NCBI RefSeq assembly: GCF_002217795.2
Contig: NZ_AP018823.1
Coordinates: 3,596,001-3,660,000, forward strand
Length of the DNA stretch: 64,000 nucleotides
Direction: 5' to 3'
Source: Aquitalea magnusonii
GTDB lineage: Bacteria; Pseudomonadota; Gammaproteobacteria; Burkholderiales; Chromobacteriaceae
Translations under genes and position numbers: made by a program
In this document: positions 25,893 through 35,380 of the stretch, piece after piece
Numbering within the stretch: the stretch's first letter is position 1
Layout: every line of letters starts with the position of its first letter
Notes under the pieces: generated by a model
Database searches by the model: none
What the model was told of the DNA's origin: nothing
What the model saw: the letters and a program-made list of their open reading frames with translations, nothing else

Positions 25893-26984
25893 CTAGACGT
25901 TGAACAGGAAGTTCATCACGTCACCATCCTGCACCACGTATTCCTTGCCTTCGGAACGCATCTTGCCGGCTTCCTTGGCCTTGGCTTCGCCACCCAGGGT
26001 GATGAAGTCGTTGTAGGCAATGGTTTGCGCACGGATGAAGCCGCGTTCGAAGTCGGTGTGGATCACACCGGCAGCCTGCGGAGCGGTGTCGCCCACGTGG
26101 ATGGTCCAGGCGCGTACTTCCTTCACCCCGGCGGTGAAGTAGGTTTGCAGGCCCAGCAGCTTGTAACCGGCACGGATCAGGCGGTCCAGACCCGGCTCTT
26201 CCAGGCCCATTTCGGCCAGGAACTCAGCCTTGTCGGCATCGTCCAGGTCGGCAATTTCGCTTTCGATGGCCGCACACAGGGCAACCACCGGCGCGCCTTC
26301 ACGCTCGCCCAGTGCCTGCAGCTTGTCCAGGTAGGGGTTGTTGCTGAAGCCGTCTTCCGACACATTGGCCACGTACATGGCCGGCTTGATGGTGAGCAGG
26401 CACAGCGGCTTGAGGATGGCCTTTTCTTCGTCGGACAGGTCCAGCGAGCGCACCGGCTGGCCCTGGTCCAGATGCGGCACCAGCTTTTCCAGTACGGCGA
26501 TCAGTGCGCGGGCGTCCTTGTCACCGGACTTGGCTTTCTTGCCCTCGCGCTGCATGGCTTTTTCTACCGAGGAGAGGTCGGCCAGCGCCAGTTCGGTGCC
26601 GATGGTTTCGATGTCGGCAATCGGGTCTACCTTGCCGGCCACGTGCACGATGTTGTCGTCGTCAAAGCAGCGCACCACGTTGACGATGGCGTCGGTTTCG
26701 CGAATGTTGGCCAGGAACTGGTTACCCAGGCCTTCACCCTTGGAAGCACCGGCTACCAGACCGGCAATGTCGACAAACTCGACGATGGCCGGCTGGATTT
26801 TTTGCGGGTTGATGATCTTGGCCAGCTCGGCCAGACGCGGGTCCGGCACTTCCACGATGCCCACATTGGGCTCGATGGTGCAGAAAGGATAGTTGGCGGC
26901 CTCGATACCGGCCTTGGTCAGCGCATTGAACAGGGTGGACTTGCCAACATTGGGCAGGCCAACAATACCGCACTTCAGACTCAT
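25893..26984 (-). CDS. ychF: Redox-regulated ATPase YchF (OLA1 family)
   Basis: Obg-related P-loop NTPase, 363 residues. G1 motif GLPNVGKST at residues 8-16, G3 [10 protein letters not shown], and the G4 position NVSE in place of NKxD, which explains the ATP preference of this family. The C-terminal TGS domain carries the conserved FNV end. It binds ribosomes and acts in stress responses. The AAGGA upstream of ATG supports the start. Part of the conserved pth-ychF neighbourhood. Confidence 0.97.
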   Translation of the reverse strand: MSLKCGIVGLPNVGKSTLFNALTKAGIEAANYPFCTIEPNVGIVEVPDPRLAELAKIINPQKIQPAIVEFVDIAGLVAGASKGEGLGNQFLANIRETDAIVNVVRCFDDDNIVHVAGKVDPIADIETIGTELALADLSSVEKAMQREGKKAKSGDKDARALIAVLEKLVPHLDQGQPVRSLDLSDEEKAILKPLCLLTIKPAMYVANVSEDGFSNNPYLDKLQALGEREGAPVVALCAAIESEIADLDDADKAEFLAEMGLEEPGLDRLIRAGYKLLGLQTYFTAGVKEVRAWTIHVGDTAPQAAGVIHTDFERGFIRAQTIAYNDFITLGGEAKAKEAGKMRSEGKEYVVQDGDVMNFLFNV

Positions 26985-27045
26985 GTCAGCATTCCTTGAT
27001 TAGGTTCACTAAGATGCAGGCCGGCATGTGGTCCGGCCCGTGAAA

Positions 27046-27627
27046 TCACTTGGCTGCAGTATGCAGCTCTTTCATCGCCATCGCCATGTTGCCGGCAATG
27101 GCCAGCGGCAGGTAGGTCTGTGCCTTGAGCACGGCGTCGTCGATGGCGCTCTGTTCTTCGGCACGCGGCTTTTTCAGCACAAAATTCGCCACTTCGTTGC
27201 GGTCGCCCGGATGGCCGATACCCAGACGCAAACGCCAGAAGGCAGGCGAACTCAAGCGCGCCGCGATGTCTTTCAGGCCGTTATGTCCGCCATGACCACC
27301 GCCCTGTTTCAGGCGGGCCGTACCCGGCGGCAGGTCCAGCTCGTCATGCACCACCAGGATTTCATCAGGCAGAATCTTGTAGAAATGCGCCAGCGCCAGT
27401 ACCGCCTGCCCGGACAGGTTCATGAAGGTCATCGGCTTGAGCAGCCAGATATCCTGACCTTCTATCGCAACACGGGCAATGTCACCGTGAAACTTGCCTT
27501 CTGTCCGCCAGTTGCCCTTGTATTTCCAGCACAGCTCGTCCAGCAGCCAGAAACCGGCATTGTGGCGGGTTTTTTCATACTCCGGCCCGGGGTTGCCCAG
27601 ACCGACAATCATGCGAATGGAGGACAT
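27046..27627 (-). CDS. pth: Peptidyl-tRNA hydrolase
   Basis: Releases peptides from prematurely dropped peptidyl-tRNA, 193 residues. Seen: N-terminal [20 protein letters not shown] with the catalytic His in [17 protein letters not shown], and [13 protein letters not shown]. The start [11 protein letters not shown] is preferred; the longer frame adds ten unsupported residues. It sits between rplY and ychF, its usual place in proteobacteria. Confidence 0.96.
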   Translation of the reverse strand: MSSIRMIVGLGNPGPEYEKTRHNAGFWLLDELCWKYKGNWRTEGKFHGDIARVAIEGQDIWLLKPMTFMNLSGQAVLALAHFYKILPDEILVVHDELDLPPGTARLKQGGGHGGHNGLKDIAARLSSPAFWRLRLGIGHPGDRNEVANFVLKKPRAEEQSAIDDAVLKAQTYLPLAIAGNMAMAMKELHTAAK

Positions 27628-27658
27628 GATCGACACTTCCAGTAAATGGGCTTGCAAT

Positions 27659-27695
27659 AAAAAAGCTCGCTGCAGGCAGATGCCTTACAACGAGC
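27659..27695 (-). terminator. Terminator after rplY
   Basis: On the minus strand GCTCG ... CGAGC with an inner GGCA/TGCC stem is followed by six T. It lies 24 bases after the rplY stop and just before pth, so pth probably has partial readthrough or its own promoter. Confidence 0.65.
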
Positions 27696-27718
27696 CCTTG
27701 TCAAACAAGCACTAATGC

Positions 27719-28279
27719 TTAGGCGCTGGCCAGAGCAATGGCTGCGTCTTCGCCACGTACCAGGGCAGCGATTTCAACACCAGCCGGCAGTTTCAGGTCG
27801 GACAGGTGTACAGCTTCGCCAGCCTTGATGGCAGACAGGTCAACTTCGATGAACTTCGGCAGGTCGCCCGGCAGAGCGCGAACTTCCACTTCATTGATGA
27901 TGTGGCTGATCTTGGCGCCTTGCAGCTTAACGGCTTCCGATTGGTCGGCGTTAACGAAGTGCAGTTGAATCTTCACGTTTACCTTCTGGTTCAGGTCAAC
28001 ACGCTGGAAGTCAATGTGCAGGACTTGCTGCTTGTACGGGTGGTTCTGGAAGTCACGCAGGATGACGGCTTGCTTCTGGCCGTCGATAACCAGGTCCAGG
28101 ATCGCAGAGTGGAAAGCTTCTTCCTTCAGTGCGTAGAAAATGGTGTTGTGGTCCAGAACGATGGACTCAGCAGCGCCGTTGCCGTATACCACGGCCGGCA
28201 GTTTGCCAGCGTGACGCAGGCGGCGGCTCGCACCAGTACCCATCTCTTCGCGCTTGGCGGCGATCAGTTCATAAGCCAT
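27719..28279 (-). CDS. rplY: 50S ribosomal protein L25, long (CTC) form
   Basis: 5S rRNA-binding ribosomal protein, 186 residues. The N-terminal L25 domain (GTGASRRLRHAGKLPAVVYG) is followed by the C-terminal TL5/CTC beta domain of about 90 residues (VEVRALPGDLPKFIEVDLSAIKAGEAVHLSDLKLPAGV). GGAG lies six bases before ATG. It follows prs by 60 bases. Confidence 0.96.
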   Translation of the reverse strand: MAYELIAAKREEMGTGASRRLRHAGKLPAVVYGNGAAESIVLDHNTIFYALKEEAFHSAILDLVIDGQKQAVILRDFQNHPYKQQVLHIDFQRVDLNQKVNVKIQLHFVNADQSEAVKLQGAKISHIINEVEVRALPGDLPKFIEVDLSAIKAGEAVHLSDLKLPAGVEIAALVRGEDAAIALASA

Positions 28280-28339
28280 GTAAAGCTCCAGTATTTCAAG
28301 TTAAAGGCACCAGCCCCGCCGCGACCAGCGGGCCTGATG

Positions 28340-29323
28340 TTACGGCAGGCAAGCGCCCGACGAAACCAGTTCCTCATTGAAGAGGTAGGACACCGATTCC
28401 TCGTTGTTGATGCGGCGCAGCGTCTCGGCCAGCAGGCCGGCAATGCTGGCAACCCGGATGTTCGGGCAGGCCAGGGCCTGTGCAGTCAACGGAATGGTGT
28501 CGGTGACAACGACCATGTCGATGTCGGAATTCTTGATGCGATCCACGGCCTGGCCGGAGAAAATCGCATGGGTGGCATAAGCCAGTACCCGCTGGGCACC
28601 GCGTTCTTTCAGCGCGGAAGCGGCCTTGCACAAGGTATTGGCGGTGTCGATCATGTCATCCACGATCAGACAGGTGCGACCGGATACATCACCGATGATG
28701 TTCATCACCTCGGCCACATTGGCCTTGGGGCGACGCTTGTCGATGATGGCCAGATCGGTATTCAGCGCCTTGGCCATGGCGCGGGCACGTACCACACCGC
28801 CCACGTCCGGGCTCACCACGATCAGATCGTCAATGCGCTGGGAGCGGATGTCCTTGAGCAATACCGGGGTGGCATAAACGTTATCCACCGGGATATCAAA
28901 GAAGCCCTGAATCTGGTCGGCGTGCAGATCGACGGTCAATACACGATCGATACCGGCGCTGGTCAGCATATTGGCCACCAGCTTGGCGGAAATCGGCACA
29001 CGGGCAGAACGCGGACGACGGTCCTGACGGGCGTAGCCAAAGTACGGAATGGCTGCGGTAATCCGGCCGGCGGAAGCACGCTTGAGCGCGTCGGCCATGG
29101 TCAGGATTTCCATCAGGTTATCGTTGGTGGGAGCACAGGTGGACTGCAGGATGAACACGTCGCGTCCGCGGACATTCTCCAGCAGTTCGACAGCAACTTC
29201 GCCATCGCTGAACTTGCCGACATCGGCACGGCCCAGGGAGATATCCAGATGCTTGACTACGTTTTGAGCGAGTTCCGGGTTAGCGGTCCCGGTAAATACC
29301 ATCAAACTGTCGTATGACGCCAT
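28340..29323 (-). CDS. prs: Ribose-phosphate pyrophosphokinase
   Basis: Makes PRPP from ribose 5-phosphate and ATP for nucleotide, His and Trp synthesis; 327 residues. Seen: [10 protein letters not shown] (ATP flexible region), [29 protein letters not shown], and the PRPP-binding loop [12 protein letters not shown]. It lies directly after tRNA-Gln and a terminator hairpin, so it probably has its own promoter in the short gap. Confidence 0.98.
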   Translation of the reverse strand: MASYDSLMVFTGTANPELAQNVVKHLDISLGRADVGKFSDGEVAVELLENVRGRDVFILQSTCAPTNDNLMEILTMADALKRASAGRITAAIPYFGYARQDRRPRSARVPISAKLVANMLTSAGIDRVLTVDLHADQIQGFFDIPVDNVYATPVLLKDIRSQRIDDLIVVSPDVGGVVRARAMAKALNTDLAIIDKRRPKANVAEVMNIIGDVSGRTCLIVDDMIDTANTLCKAASALKERGAQRVLAYATHAIFSGQAVDRIKNSDIDMVVVTDTIPLTAQALACPNIRVASIAGLLAETLRRINNEESVSYLFNEELVSSGACLP

Positions 29324-29350
29324 GATTCCATTTGCCTTAGCAGGATAAAG

Positions 29351-29384
29351 AAAAAGCGTGTAAGGGATTCTTACACGCTTTTTT
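29351..29384 (-). terminator. Terminator between tRNA-Gln and prs
   Basis: AAAAAGCGTGTAAG / CTTACACGCTTTTTT with a 5-nt loop, symmetric A and T runs. It ends 29 bases beyond the tRNA 3' end on the minus strand. Confidence 0.8.
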
Positions 29385-29412
29385 CATGCTCTCTCTTATT
29401 GAGAGAAAGTCT

Positions 29413-29487
29413 TGGCTGGGGAGGTAGGGATCGAACCTACGAATGCCGGAATCAAAATCCGGTGCCTTACCACTTGGCGACTCCCCA
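29413..29487 (-). tRNA. tRNA-Gln (anticodon TTG)
   Basis: Minus-strand cloverleaf of 75 nt with encoded CCA. The acceptor stem TGGGGAG pairs with CTCCCCA, the anticodon stem is CCGGA/TCCGG with loop TTTTGAT, giving anticodon TTG, and the T-arm is GTAGGTTCGATCCCTAC. The U1-A72 pair is typical of glutamine tRNA. Location between ispE and prs is the conserved betaproteobacterial order. Confidence 0.97.
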
Positions 29488-29495
29488 ATAAACTT

Positions 29496-30347
29496 TTAAA
29501 CAATGTCCAACAAGGGGTGGCTATTCAGCCCTTCTGCAACAAATCCCTTATATTTTGCGGACATTGCCTGATAAACTTTATCGGCTTCTTCCTTTGACTG
29601 GCACTCAAGGAACACACATGCTCCGGAACCAGTCATCAGCGGCGAACCATATTTTTTTAACTCGCTCAGTACTTCATTCACCGCCGGGTACAGCTCTGAA
29701 ACAACCGGCTGCAGCGCGTTTCGTCGTTGCTGCGTTGTTTCGAGGATTCGCATTATGCTGATGCCGCCTTCCTCTGTCAACACCCTTCCTGCAAATTTCT
29801 TAAATATTTCTGCCGTTGGTACATGAACCCCGGGGTGAATTACAACATACCACGCCGGTTTCAGATTGATTTCATTCAGTTTTTCACCAATTCCGGTGGC
29901 CAGCGCATTCTTGCCGAAAATAAACACCGGAACGTCTGCTCCCAGCTGCAAACCCATTTCCATCAATTGCTCGCGCGAATAATGTGTCTGCCACAAATGA
30001 TTCAGCGCCAGCAAAACAGTGGCGGCATCGGAGCTGCCGCCGCCTAATCCGCCGCCCATCGGGATGCGTTTGCTCAGGCGAATGCTGGCTCCCAGCGGGC
30101 AAGCACTGCGCTGTTGCAGCAGGCGCGCAGCGCGAACGGTGAGGTCCTGCTCGGGCTCAACGCCGTCTATAGGGTTGAGCAGTACGATCTGGCCATCGTC
30201 GCGCACCGACAGCTCCACCGTGTCGCTGAAGTCGATGAAGCGGAATACCGTCTCCAGCAGGTGATAACCGTCAGCACGTTTGCCAACGATATGCAGCAGG
30301 AGATTGAGTTTGGCCGGAGCCGGATAGGAATGGAAATAATGGGTCAT
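29496..30347 (-). CDS. ispE: 4-diphosphocytidyl-2-C-methyl-D-erythritol kinase
   Basis: GHMP kinase of the MEP isoprenoid pathway, 283 residues. N-terminal YPAPAKLNLLLHIVGKRADGYH and the ATP loop PMGGGLGGGSSDAATVL (about residues 93-109) are clear, with the GHMP C-terminal motif PLMTGSGACVF. It lies between lolB and tRNA-Gln. Confidence 0.97.
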   Translation of the reverse strand: MTHYFHSYPAPAKLNLLLHIVGKRADGYHLLETVFRFIDFSDTVELSVRDDGQIVLLNPIDGVEPEQDLTVRAARLLQQRSACPLGASIRLSKRIPMGGGLGGGSSDAATVLLALNHLWQTHYSREQLMEMGLQLGADVPVFIFGKNALATGIGEKLNEINLKPAWYVVIHPGVHVPTAEIFKKFAGRVLTEEGGISIMRILETTQQRRNALQPVVSELYPAVNEVLSELKKYGSPLMTGSGACVFLECQSKEEADKVYQAMSAKYKGFVAEGLNSHPLLDIV

Positions 30348-30395
30348 GCAGCAATCAATCCGGATAAGTATCTGGAAAACAGCGGGGCCTGGAGG

Positions 30396-30947
30396 CTAAT
30401 GCCAGTTTTGCGGCAACAGGCGCAGGGTCAACCTGTCGCGTTGCATGTCCACCCGCTTGGGATAAGGAGAGGGTACATCGGCATCACTGACGAAGCGGAT
30501 GGTCCAGCCTTGTTGGGTCAAGCTGCCGTCGTCGGCAAAGCGATATGGCTCATCGGGGGCTGGCAGGCCGCGTATCCACCACACCAGATTGCCCAGCGGC
30601 AATGTCCAGCCCAGCACTTCCTGGGTGAGGGACTCGACATCGGCCGCCTGCCAGGTTTTGCCATCGGCCTGCAGACTGACGCCGGAGGCATCCCGCTGCA
30701 GGCGGGCCACGGTGCTGCCCAGCGGGCTGTTGACCGATAGCAGGTCATCCGTGGCGCGGTGCGCCCAGTCGAACTGCCCGACCGAGCCCTTGCCGTCCAT
30801 ATTGACCGAAATCCGGCCACTGACATTGAAGGGGATGTCCTGCCGGTTGGCAGTGCTGGCGGCGGAGGGCCGGAATACACTTTCGCTGGCACAGCCGGTC
30901 AGCAACAGGCTGCCGGCCAGCCAGGCCATGGCCAAACGCTGTCTCAT
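30396..30947 (-). CDS. lolB: Outer-membrane lipoprotein LolB
   Basis: Accepts lipoproteins from LolA and inserts them in the outer membrane. 183 residues with a lipoprotein signal peptide ending in the lipobox LLTGC. The body has the short beta-rich LolB fold (FNVSGRISVNMDGKGSVGQFDWAHR). The ATG overlaps the stop of the TPR gene (ATGA), so the two are coupled; ispE follows. Confidence 0.92.
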   Translation of the reverse strand: MRQRLAMAWLAGSLLLTGCASESVFRPSAASTANRQDIPFNVSGRISVNMDGKGSVGQFDWAHRATDDLLSVNSPLGSTVARLQRDASGVSLQADGKTWQAADVESLTQEVLGWTLPLGNLVWWIRGLPAPDEPYRFADDGSLTQQGWTIRFVSDADVPSPYPKRVDMQRDRLTLRLLPQNWH

Positions 30948-32704
30948 GGCAGATGAAAGCGCTTGAGCGCATCCTGCAATGCTTCATTGTCCGGGTCTTT
31001 GGCCAGGGACTGGCGCAATAGCGTGAGCGCGTCCTGCTTGCGCCCCAGCTTCCACAGCACTTCGCCCAGATGCGCGGCTACCTCGCTGTCCTGCATGGCG
31101 GCATAGGCGCGTTCCAGGTATTTGAGGGCGGCCTCGCTGCGTCCCAGCTTGAACAGTACCCAGCCCATGCTGTCCAGGATCATCGGATTGTCCGGATCAG
31201 CCTTGAGCGCTTTCTCGATATAGCCGAGTGCTTCCTGATGGCGATTGCTGCGATTGGCCAGGGTATAGCCCAAGGCATTGAGCGCCTGCGGATCATCCGG
31301 TTTTTCCTTGAGCAGGGTTTTCAGATCGCGTTCGGCATCGCCCAAATTGCCCAGTTGATCCGATACCAGCGCGCGGTCGTACAACAGTTCGGGCGAGCGC
31401 GGCCAGCTTTCCAGCGCCTGTGTCAGGATGCGGAAGGAAAGATCGTAGCGCTTGGCGTGACGTGCCAGTTCGGCCTGCTGCATTGCCAGTTGCACCTTTT
31501 CCTGCTCGCCCTGCCCCAGCGGTGCCAGGCGGCGCAGGGCTTCGTCCAGCTTGCCTGCCTCGGCATCCAGTGCGGCCAGGCGTGCTTGTGCCGGCAGGAA
31601 CTGCTGGCCGGCACCCACGCTGTCATACCATTGCCGCGCCATGGCCTTGTCCTGCCGGTCTTCGGCTACCTGACCCAGCGTAAAACGGATGAAGTCGGTT
31701 TCCGGGTGTTTCTGCTGCAAGGCTGCCGTCAGGCGCTGATCGGCAGCGGGCAGATCGCGTAGCTGATAGGCCAGCAAGCCGGAGGCGTAGAGCAGCTCGG
31801 CATTGTCCGGATTCTGCCGCAGCAGCGCCTCAAAGGCTACGCGCGCTTCCGGGAAGCGTTTGGCCCCCACCAGCAAGCGCGGATAGGCCATGCGCAGTTC
31901 CAGTCCGGCATCAGGCCGCCGCGCCAGTTCCTGCTGCAAAAAGTCGATGGCCTGCCCCAGCCGGATACGACGCAAGCGGTCGGTTTGCCAGGCTACCGGC
32001 AGGTCCCACTTGGGTGCGATCTGGGCCAGCCGGTCGAATTCGCGCTGGATGGTGGCGTCGTCATTCACCTCGGCCGCCACCGCGATCACGGCAAAGCGGG
32101 CTTCTGGCAAATCCGGATACTGGCTGGCCAGACGGTTCACCAGCGCATAGGCGGCCTGCTTGTCATTCTGGCGCGCGGTAAGACGTGCCAACTGGACAAA
32201 AATATCCGGCGCGCGTTGCGGCTCACGCTTGAGCAAATCCTCCACCAGCGGCTGGCTTTCTGCCAACTTGCCAGAGCGCAGCATGGTGATGAATAGCTGT
32301 TCGCGCGGGATCTGCGAGCTAGGGTCGAGTTCCATCCACAGCGACAGCGCATCAGCCGCATCCTTGAGCTGGCCGGAGAACAGGGCAAACTCGGCGGCGC
32401 GCTGTGCCAGACGCGGGTCGCGCGTTTGCTTGGCCAGATCCAGATAAGTGGCAGCAGACGAACCGGCTGCACCGCGCTGGGCGGCAATTTCGCTGGCCAG
32501 CACGCCGTAGACGATTTGCGGCGTCAGCTCCAGCCGGGGCAGATTGGCATTGCTCTCGGCCACGGCGGCGGTTTCATCATCAGCGGTTTGCTCGGTACTG
32601 GAGGCCGGCTGCTTGGCAAGCAAGGGGGACTTCATGCTGGTGCAGGCTGACAGCAGCAGCACCAGCAACAGGGAAAAGGATCGATTCAGCGGTTTCATTC
32701 GCAT
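30944..32704 (-). CDS. TPR-repeat lipoprotein
   Basis: About 586 residues, with a lipoprotein signal (SFSLLLVLLLSAC) and many tandem tetratricopeptide repeats from about residue 90 to the end, best preserved at the C-terminus (PDDPQALNALGYTLANRS, then PDNPMILDSMGWVLFKLG). Such proteins precede lolB in many betaproteobacteria; the role is unknown and may lie in envelope protein assembly. Starts at 32704 or 32698 are possible; a longer open frame upstream has no signal peptide and reads into mutM. Confidence 0.85.
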   Translation of the reverse strand: MRMKPLNRSFSLLLVLLLSACTSMKSPLLAKQPASSTEQTADDETAAVAESNANLPRLELTPQIVYGVLASEIAAQRGAAGSSAATYLDLAKQTRDPRLAQRAAEFALFSGQLKDAADALSLWMELDPSSQIPREQLFITMLRSGKLAESQPLVEDLLKREPQRAPDIFVQLARLTARQNDKQAAYALVNRLASQYPDLPEARFAVIAVAAEVNDDATIQREFDRLAQIAPKWDLPVAWQTDRLRRIRLGQAIDFLQQELARRPDAGLELRMAYPRLLVGAKRFPEARVAFEALLRQNPDNAELLYASGLLAYQLRDLPAADQRLTAALQQKHPETDFIRFTLGQVAEDRQDKAMARQWYDSVGAGQQFLPAQARLAALDAEAGKLDEALRRLAPLGQGEQEKVQLAMQQAELARHAKRYDLSFRILTQALESWPRSPELLYDRALVSDQLGNLGDAERDLKTLLKEKPDDPQALNALGYTLANRSNRHQEALGYIEKALKADPDNPMILDSMGWVLFKLGRSEAALKYLERAYAAMQDSEVAAHLGEVLWKLGRKQDALTLLRQSLAKDPDNEALQDALKRFHLP

Positions 32705-32785
32705 GGAGTCTGTGCCGGTTGAACGCGTAGAATAGCACGCTCGGTTATTTGATCTAGTCAATCTTATCCTGAAAGCGAAAGCAGC

Positions 32786-33601
32786 ATGCCCGAACTGCCC
32801 GAAGTGGAAACAACCCGGCGCGGTGTTGCGCCTTATCTGGATTGTGCCACCCTGCAAGGTGCCATCGTGCGCGAAGGCCGCCTGCGCTGGCCGGTGCCGC
32901 CACAACTGGATGCCACCCTTGCCGGACTGACAGTACGCGCAGTCACGCGCCGTGCCAAGTACCTGCTGGTTCATTTTGATAGCGGAACCCTGCTAATCCA
33001 CCTGGGCATGTCCGGCAGCTTGCGTTATGTCCCTGCCGATACGCCACCACAAAAACATGATCACATCGACCTGAAACTGGGCAGCCATGTGCTGCGCTAC
33101 CGCGACCCGCGTCGCTTCGGTGCCATGCTATGGCATGTGGGGCCAGTGGAATTCCACTCGCTGCTGAAAGACCTGGGGCCCGAGCCCTTGTCGGACGCCT
33201 TTGACGGTGAAGTCCTGCATGCGGCCATTGCCAAACGCGGCACAGCCATCAAACTGGCCATCATGGACAATCACGTTGTGGTGGGCGTTGGCAACATCTA
33301 CGCCAATGAATCGCTGTTTCATGCAGGCATCAACCCCAGCCGTGCCGCGCGTGATCTGAGCCTGGCTGACTGCAAACGGCTGGCCAGCGAAATCAAACGG
33401 GTACTGAGCCTGGCGATCGAGGCTGGCGGCAGCACACTGCGCGACTTCGTCAACACCGAGGGCAAGTCCGGCTACTTCCAGCAGGACTACTATGTCTACG
33501 ACCGGCAGGAGCAAGCCTGTCGTATCTGCAGCAGCCCGATACGACAGATACGGCAGGGACAGCGAAGTTCCTACTATTGCCCGCTATGCCAGCCATGCTA
33601 G
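32786..33601 (+). CDS. mutM: Formamidopyrimidine-DNA glycosylase
   Basis: Bifunctional glycosylase/AP lyase for oxidised purines, 271 residues. Seen: the catalytic N-terminal Pro-Glu in MPELPEVETTRRG, the helix-two-turn-helix region with VGVGNIYANESLF, and the C-terminal zinc finger (CRIC...CPLC). Divergent from the TPR gene. Its last codons overlap the plsC start. Confidence 0.97.
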   Translation: MPELPEVETTRRGVAPYLDCATLQGAIVREGRLRWPVPPQLDATLAGLTVRAVTRRAKYLLVHFDSGTLLIHLGMSGSLRYVPADTPPQKHDHIDLKLGSHVLRYRDPRRFGAMLWHVGPVEFHSLLKDLGPEPLSDAFDGEVLHAAIAKRGTAIKLAIMDNHVVVGVGNIYANESLFHAGINPSRAARDLSLADCKRLASEIKRVLSLAIEAGGSTLRDFVNTEGKSGYFQQDYYVYDRQEQACRICSSPIRQIRQGQRSSYYCPLCQPC

Positions 33602-34473
33602 AGTGGCAGATCATTCAACCCGCACATGAAGCACCGCGTACCTTGAAGTCATCCGCCACTACGTCTTTCCTTACCCGCGCCAGCCGTTTGCTGCGCCTGG
33701 TGTGCCACATTGCTTTGGGCATTTTCATCGTTGCTACCCGCTACCCGCGCCTGGCCCAGGCCGAGCGTGCGGTGGTGACGCGCCGCTGGTCTGGTCATCT
33801 GCTGAAGATTCTCGGCATCACGGTGCGGGTGGAAGGCGTGAATCCCGGTTTTTACCCGCCCAATACCCTTCTGGTGGCCAATCATGTGTCCTGGCTGGAC
33901 ATTTTCGTACTCAGCAGCTGCACGGTGTCGCGCTTTGTTGCCAAACGAGAGATTCGCTCCTGGCCGCTGATAGGCTGGGTGGTGAATGCCGGCGGTACCT
34001 TGTTCATCGACCGCAGCAATCGCCGCGATGCCAGCCGGGTCAATCAGCTACTGGCCGATGCCTTGGGCAAGGGCAGTTGCATGGCGGTGTTTCCAGAGGC
34101 CACCACCTCGGATGGTAGCGGCATCCTGCCATTCAAGGCATCGCTGTTTGAAGCCGCCCTGCCCTCACGCAGCACGGTGCAGCCGGTGTCCATGCGCTAT
34201 CAGTTGCCGGATGGCAGCCTGACCACGGCACCGGCCTATGCCGGCGACACCACGTTCTGGCAAAGCATCAAGCTGATTCTGGCGCAACCGGCCATGGAAG
34301 TTGCCCTCACTTACGGTCAGCCGCTGAAGGCGGGCGAAGGCGAGCTGACCACGCGCTTCGCCCTGTCGGAACGTGCATTCCGGGAAGTCTGCCTGGGGCT
34401 CAGGCTGCCACTTCCCGATACGCCGGACACGGCAGCGAAAACGTCTGCCTGTCCTCCAGTCGAAGTGCAGTGA
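33595..34473 (+). CDS. plsC: Lysophospholipid (1-acylglycerol-3-phosphate) acyltransferase
   Basis: Membrane acyltransferase making phosphatidic acid or remodelling lysophospholipids; about 292 residues. An N-terminal hydrophobic segment is followed by the catalytic NHVSWLD (HX4D) motif and the GTLFIDR block. The acceptor motif usually written FPEGT reads FPEATTS here, a Gly to Ala change. The start overlaps the mutM stop (ATGCTAG). The 3' end overlaps the convergent apaH gene by 74 bp. Confidence 0.88.
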   Translation: MLEWQIIQPAHEAPRTLKSSATTSFLTRASRLLRLVCHIALGIFIVATRYPRLAQAERAVVTRRWSGHLLKILGITVRVEGVNPGFYPPNTLLVANHVSWLDIFVLSSCTVSRFVAKREIRSWPLIGWVVNAGGTLFIDRSNRRDASRVNQLLADALGKGSCMAVFPEATTSDGSGILPFKASLFEAALPSRSTVQPVSMRYQLPDGSLTTAPAYAGDTTFWQSIKLILAQPAMEVALTYGQPLKAGEGELTTRFALSERAFREVCLGLRLPLPDTPDTAAKTSACPPVEVQ

Positions 34474-35221
34474 GGCTGCCGCCCCACAGGCAGCCGCTGT
34501 CGAGCGCGAGTACATCCTCGGTCAGATACAAACCCAGTGCCGACCAGTGGCCACAGATGACGGGCGTGTGGCTGCTGCGCCGGCCCTTGGCTTCAAACCA
34601 GGGAATCAGATTGTCCGGTGCGCCATCGCGCTCGCCCTTGTAGGCCAGGTCGATTTCACCATCACGGGTGATGAAGCGCATGCGGGTCATGGCATTGACG
34701 ATGACGCGCAGGCGCTCAGCTCCCTTGAGCTCATCAGACCAACGCGTGGGCTTGTTGCCATACAGCCGTGACAGGAAATCGCGGTAATAAGGCCCGGACA
34801 AGCCATCCTCCACCTCTTCGGCCAGACGCAGTGCCTTGTCTAGGCTCCACTCCGGCAACAGGCCGGCATGCACCATGGCATGGCCCTGTTCGGCAATCAT
34901 CAGGGGCTGGCAGCGTAGCCAGTCCAGCAACACCTTGCCATCCGCCGCATTGAGAATGTCATCTACGGTGTCACTGCGATGCAGCTTGCCAAAACCTTCC
35001 GACACCGCCAGCAGGTGCAGGTCGTGATTACCCAGCACAATCTGCACCCGGTCCTGCTGCTGAAACACCCAGCGCAACACCTGCAAGGATTCCGGTCCGC
35101 GGTTGACCAGGTCGCCAGTCAGCCACAGTGTGTCTTTACCCGGATTGAAATCGATCTGTCGTAACAGTTGCTGAAATGGGCCGAAACAGCCCTGGATATC
35201 GCCGATTGCGTATGTTGCCAT
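34400..35221 (-). CDS. apaH: Diadenosine tetraphosphatase (symmetrical)
   Basis: Metallophosphatase that splits Ap4A to two ADP and removes Np4 caps, 273 residues. Seen: MATYAIGDIQGCF, LTGDLVNRGPESL, VLGNHDLHLLAV and the late ICGHWSALG, the metal-ligand blocks of ApaH. GAGGTGAAG precedes the ATG, favouring this start. Convergent overlap with plsC at its 3' end. Confidence 0.96.
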   Translation of the reverse strand: MATYAIGDIQGCFGPFQQLLRQIDFNPGKDTLWLTGDLVNRGPESLQVLRWVFQQQDRVQIVLGNHDLHLLAVSEGFGKLHRSDTVDDILNAADGKVLLDWLRCQPLMIAEQGHAMVHAGLLPEWSLDKALRLAEEVEDGLSGPYYRDFLSRLYGNKPTRWSDELKGAERLRVIVNAMTRMRFITRDGEIDLAYKGERDGAPDNLIPWFEAKGRRSSHTPVICGHWSALGLYLTEDVLALDSGCLWGGSLTALRLEDRQTFSLPCPAYREVAA

Positions 35222-35380
35222 CTTCACCTCTGACAATGCGGCAGGCCATGTTTCATCCGGCCGCGGATAGTCTCATGATACCGCATGCTACAATGCACGG
35301 CCTTGGTTACCACGATGCTACGCCGCCGGACACCGCCCTGAGTGCCACGACGGACCAGCCTCACCGCCGGAACTTCACCC

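Noticed and set aside
25710..26999. 429-codon open frame on the plus strand opposite ychF
   Set aside because: It is an antisense shadow of a highly conserved gene with strong codon bias; the product has no recognisable domain and no ribosome binding site.
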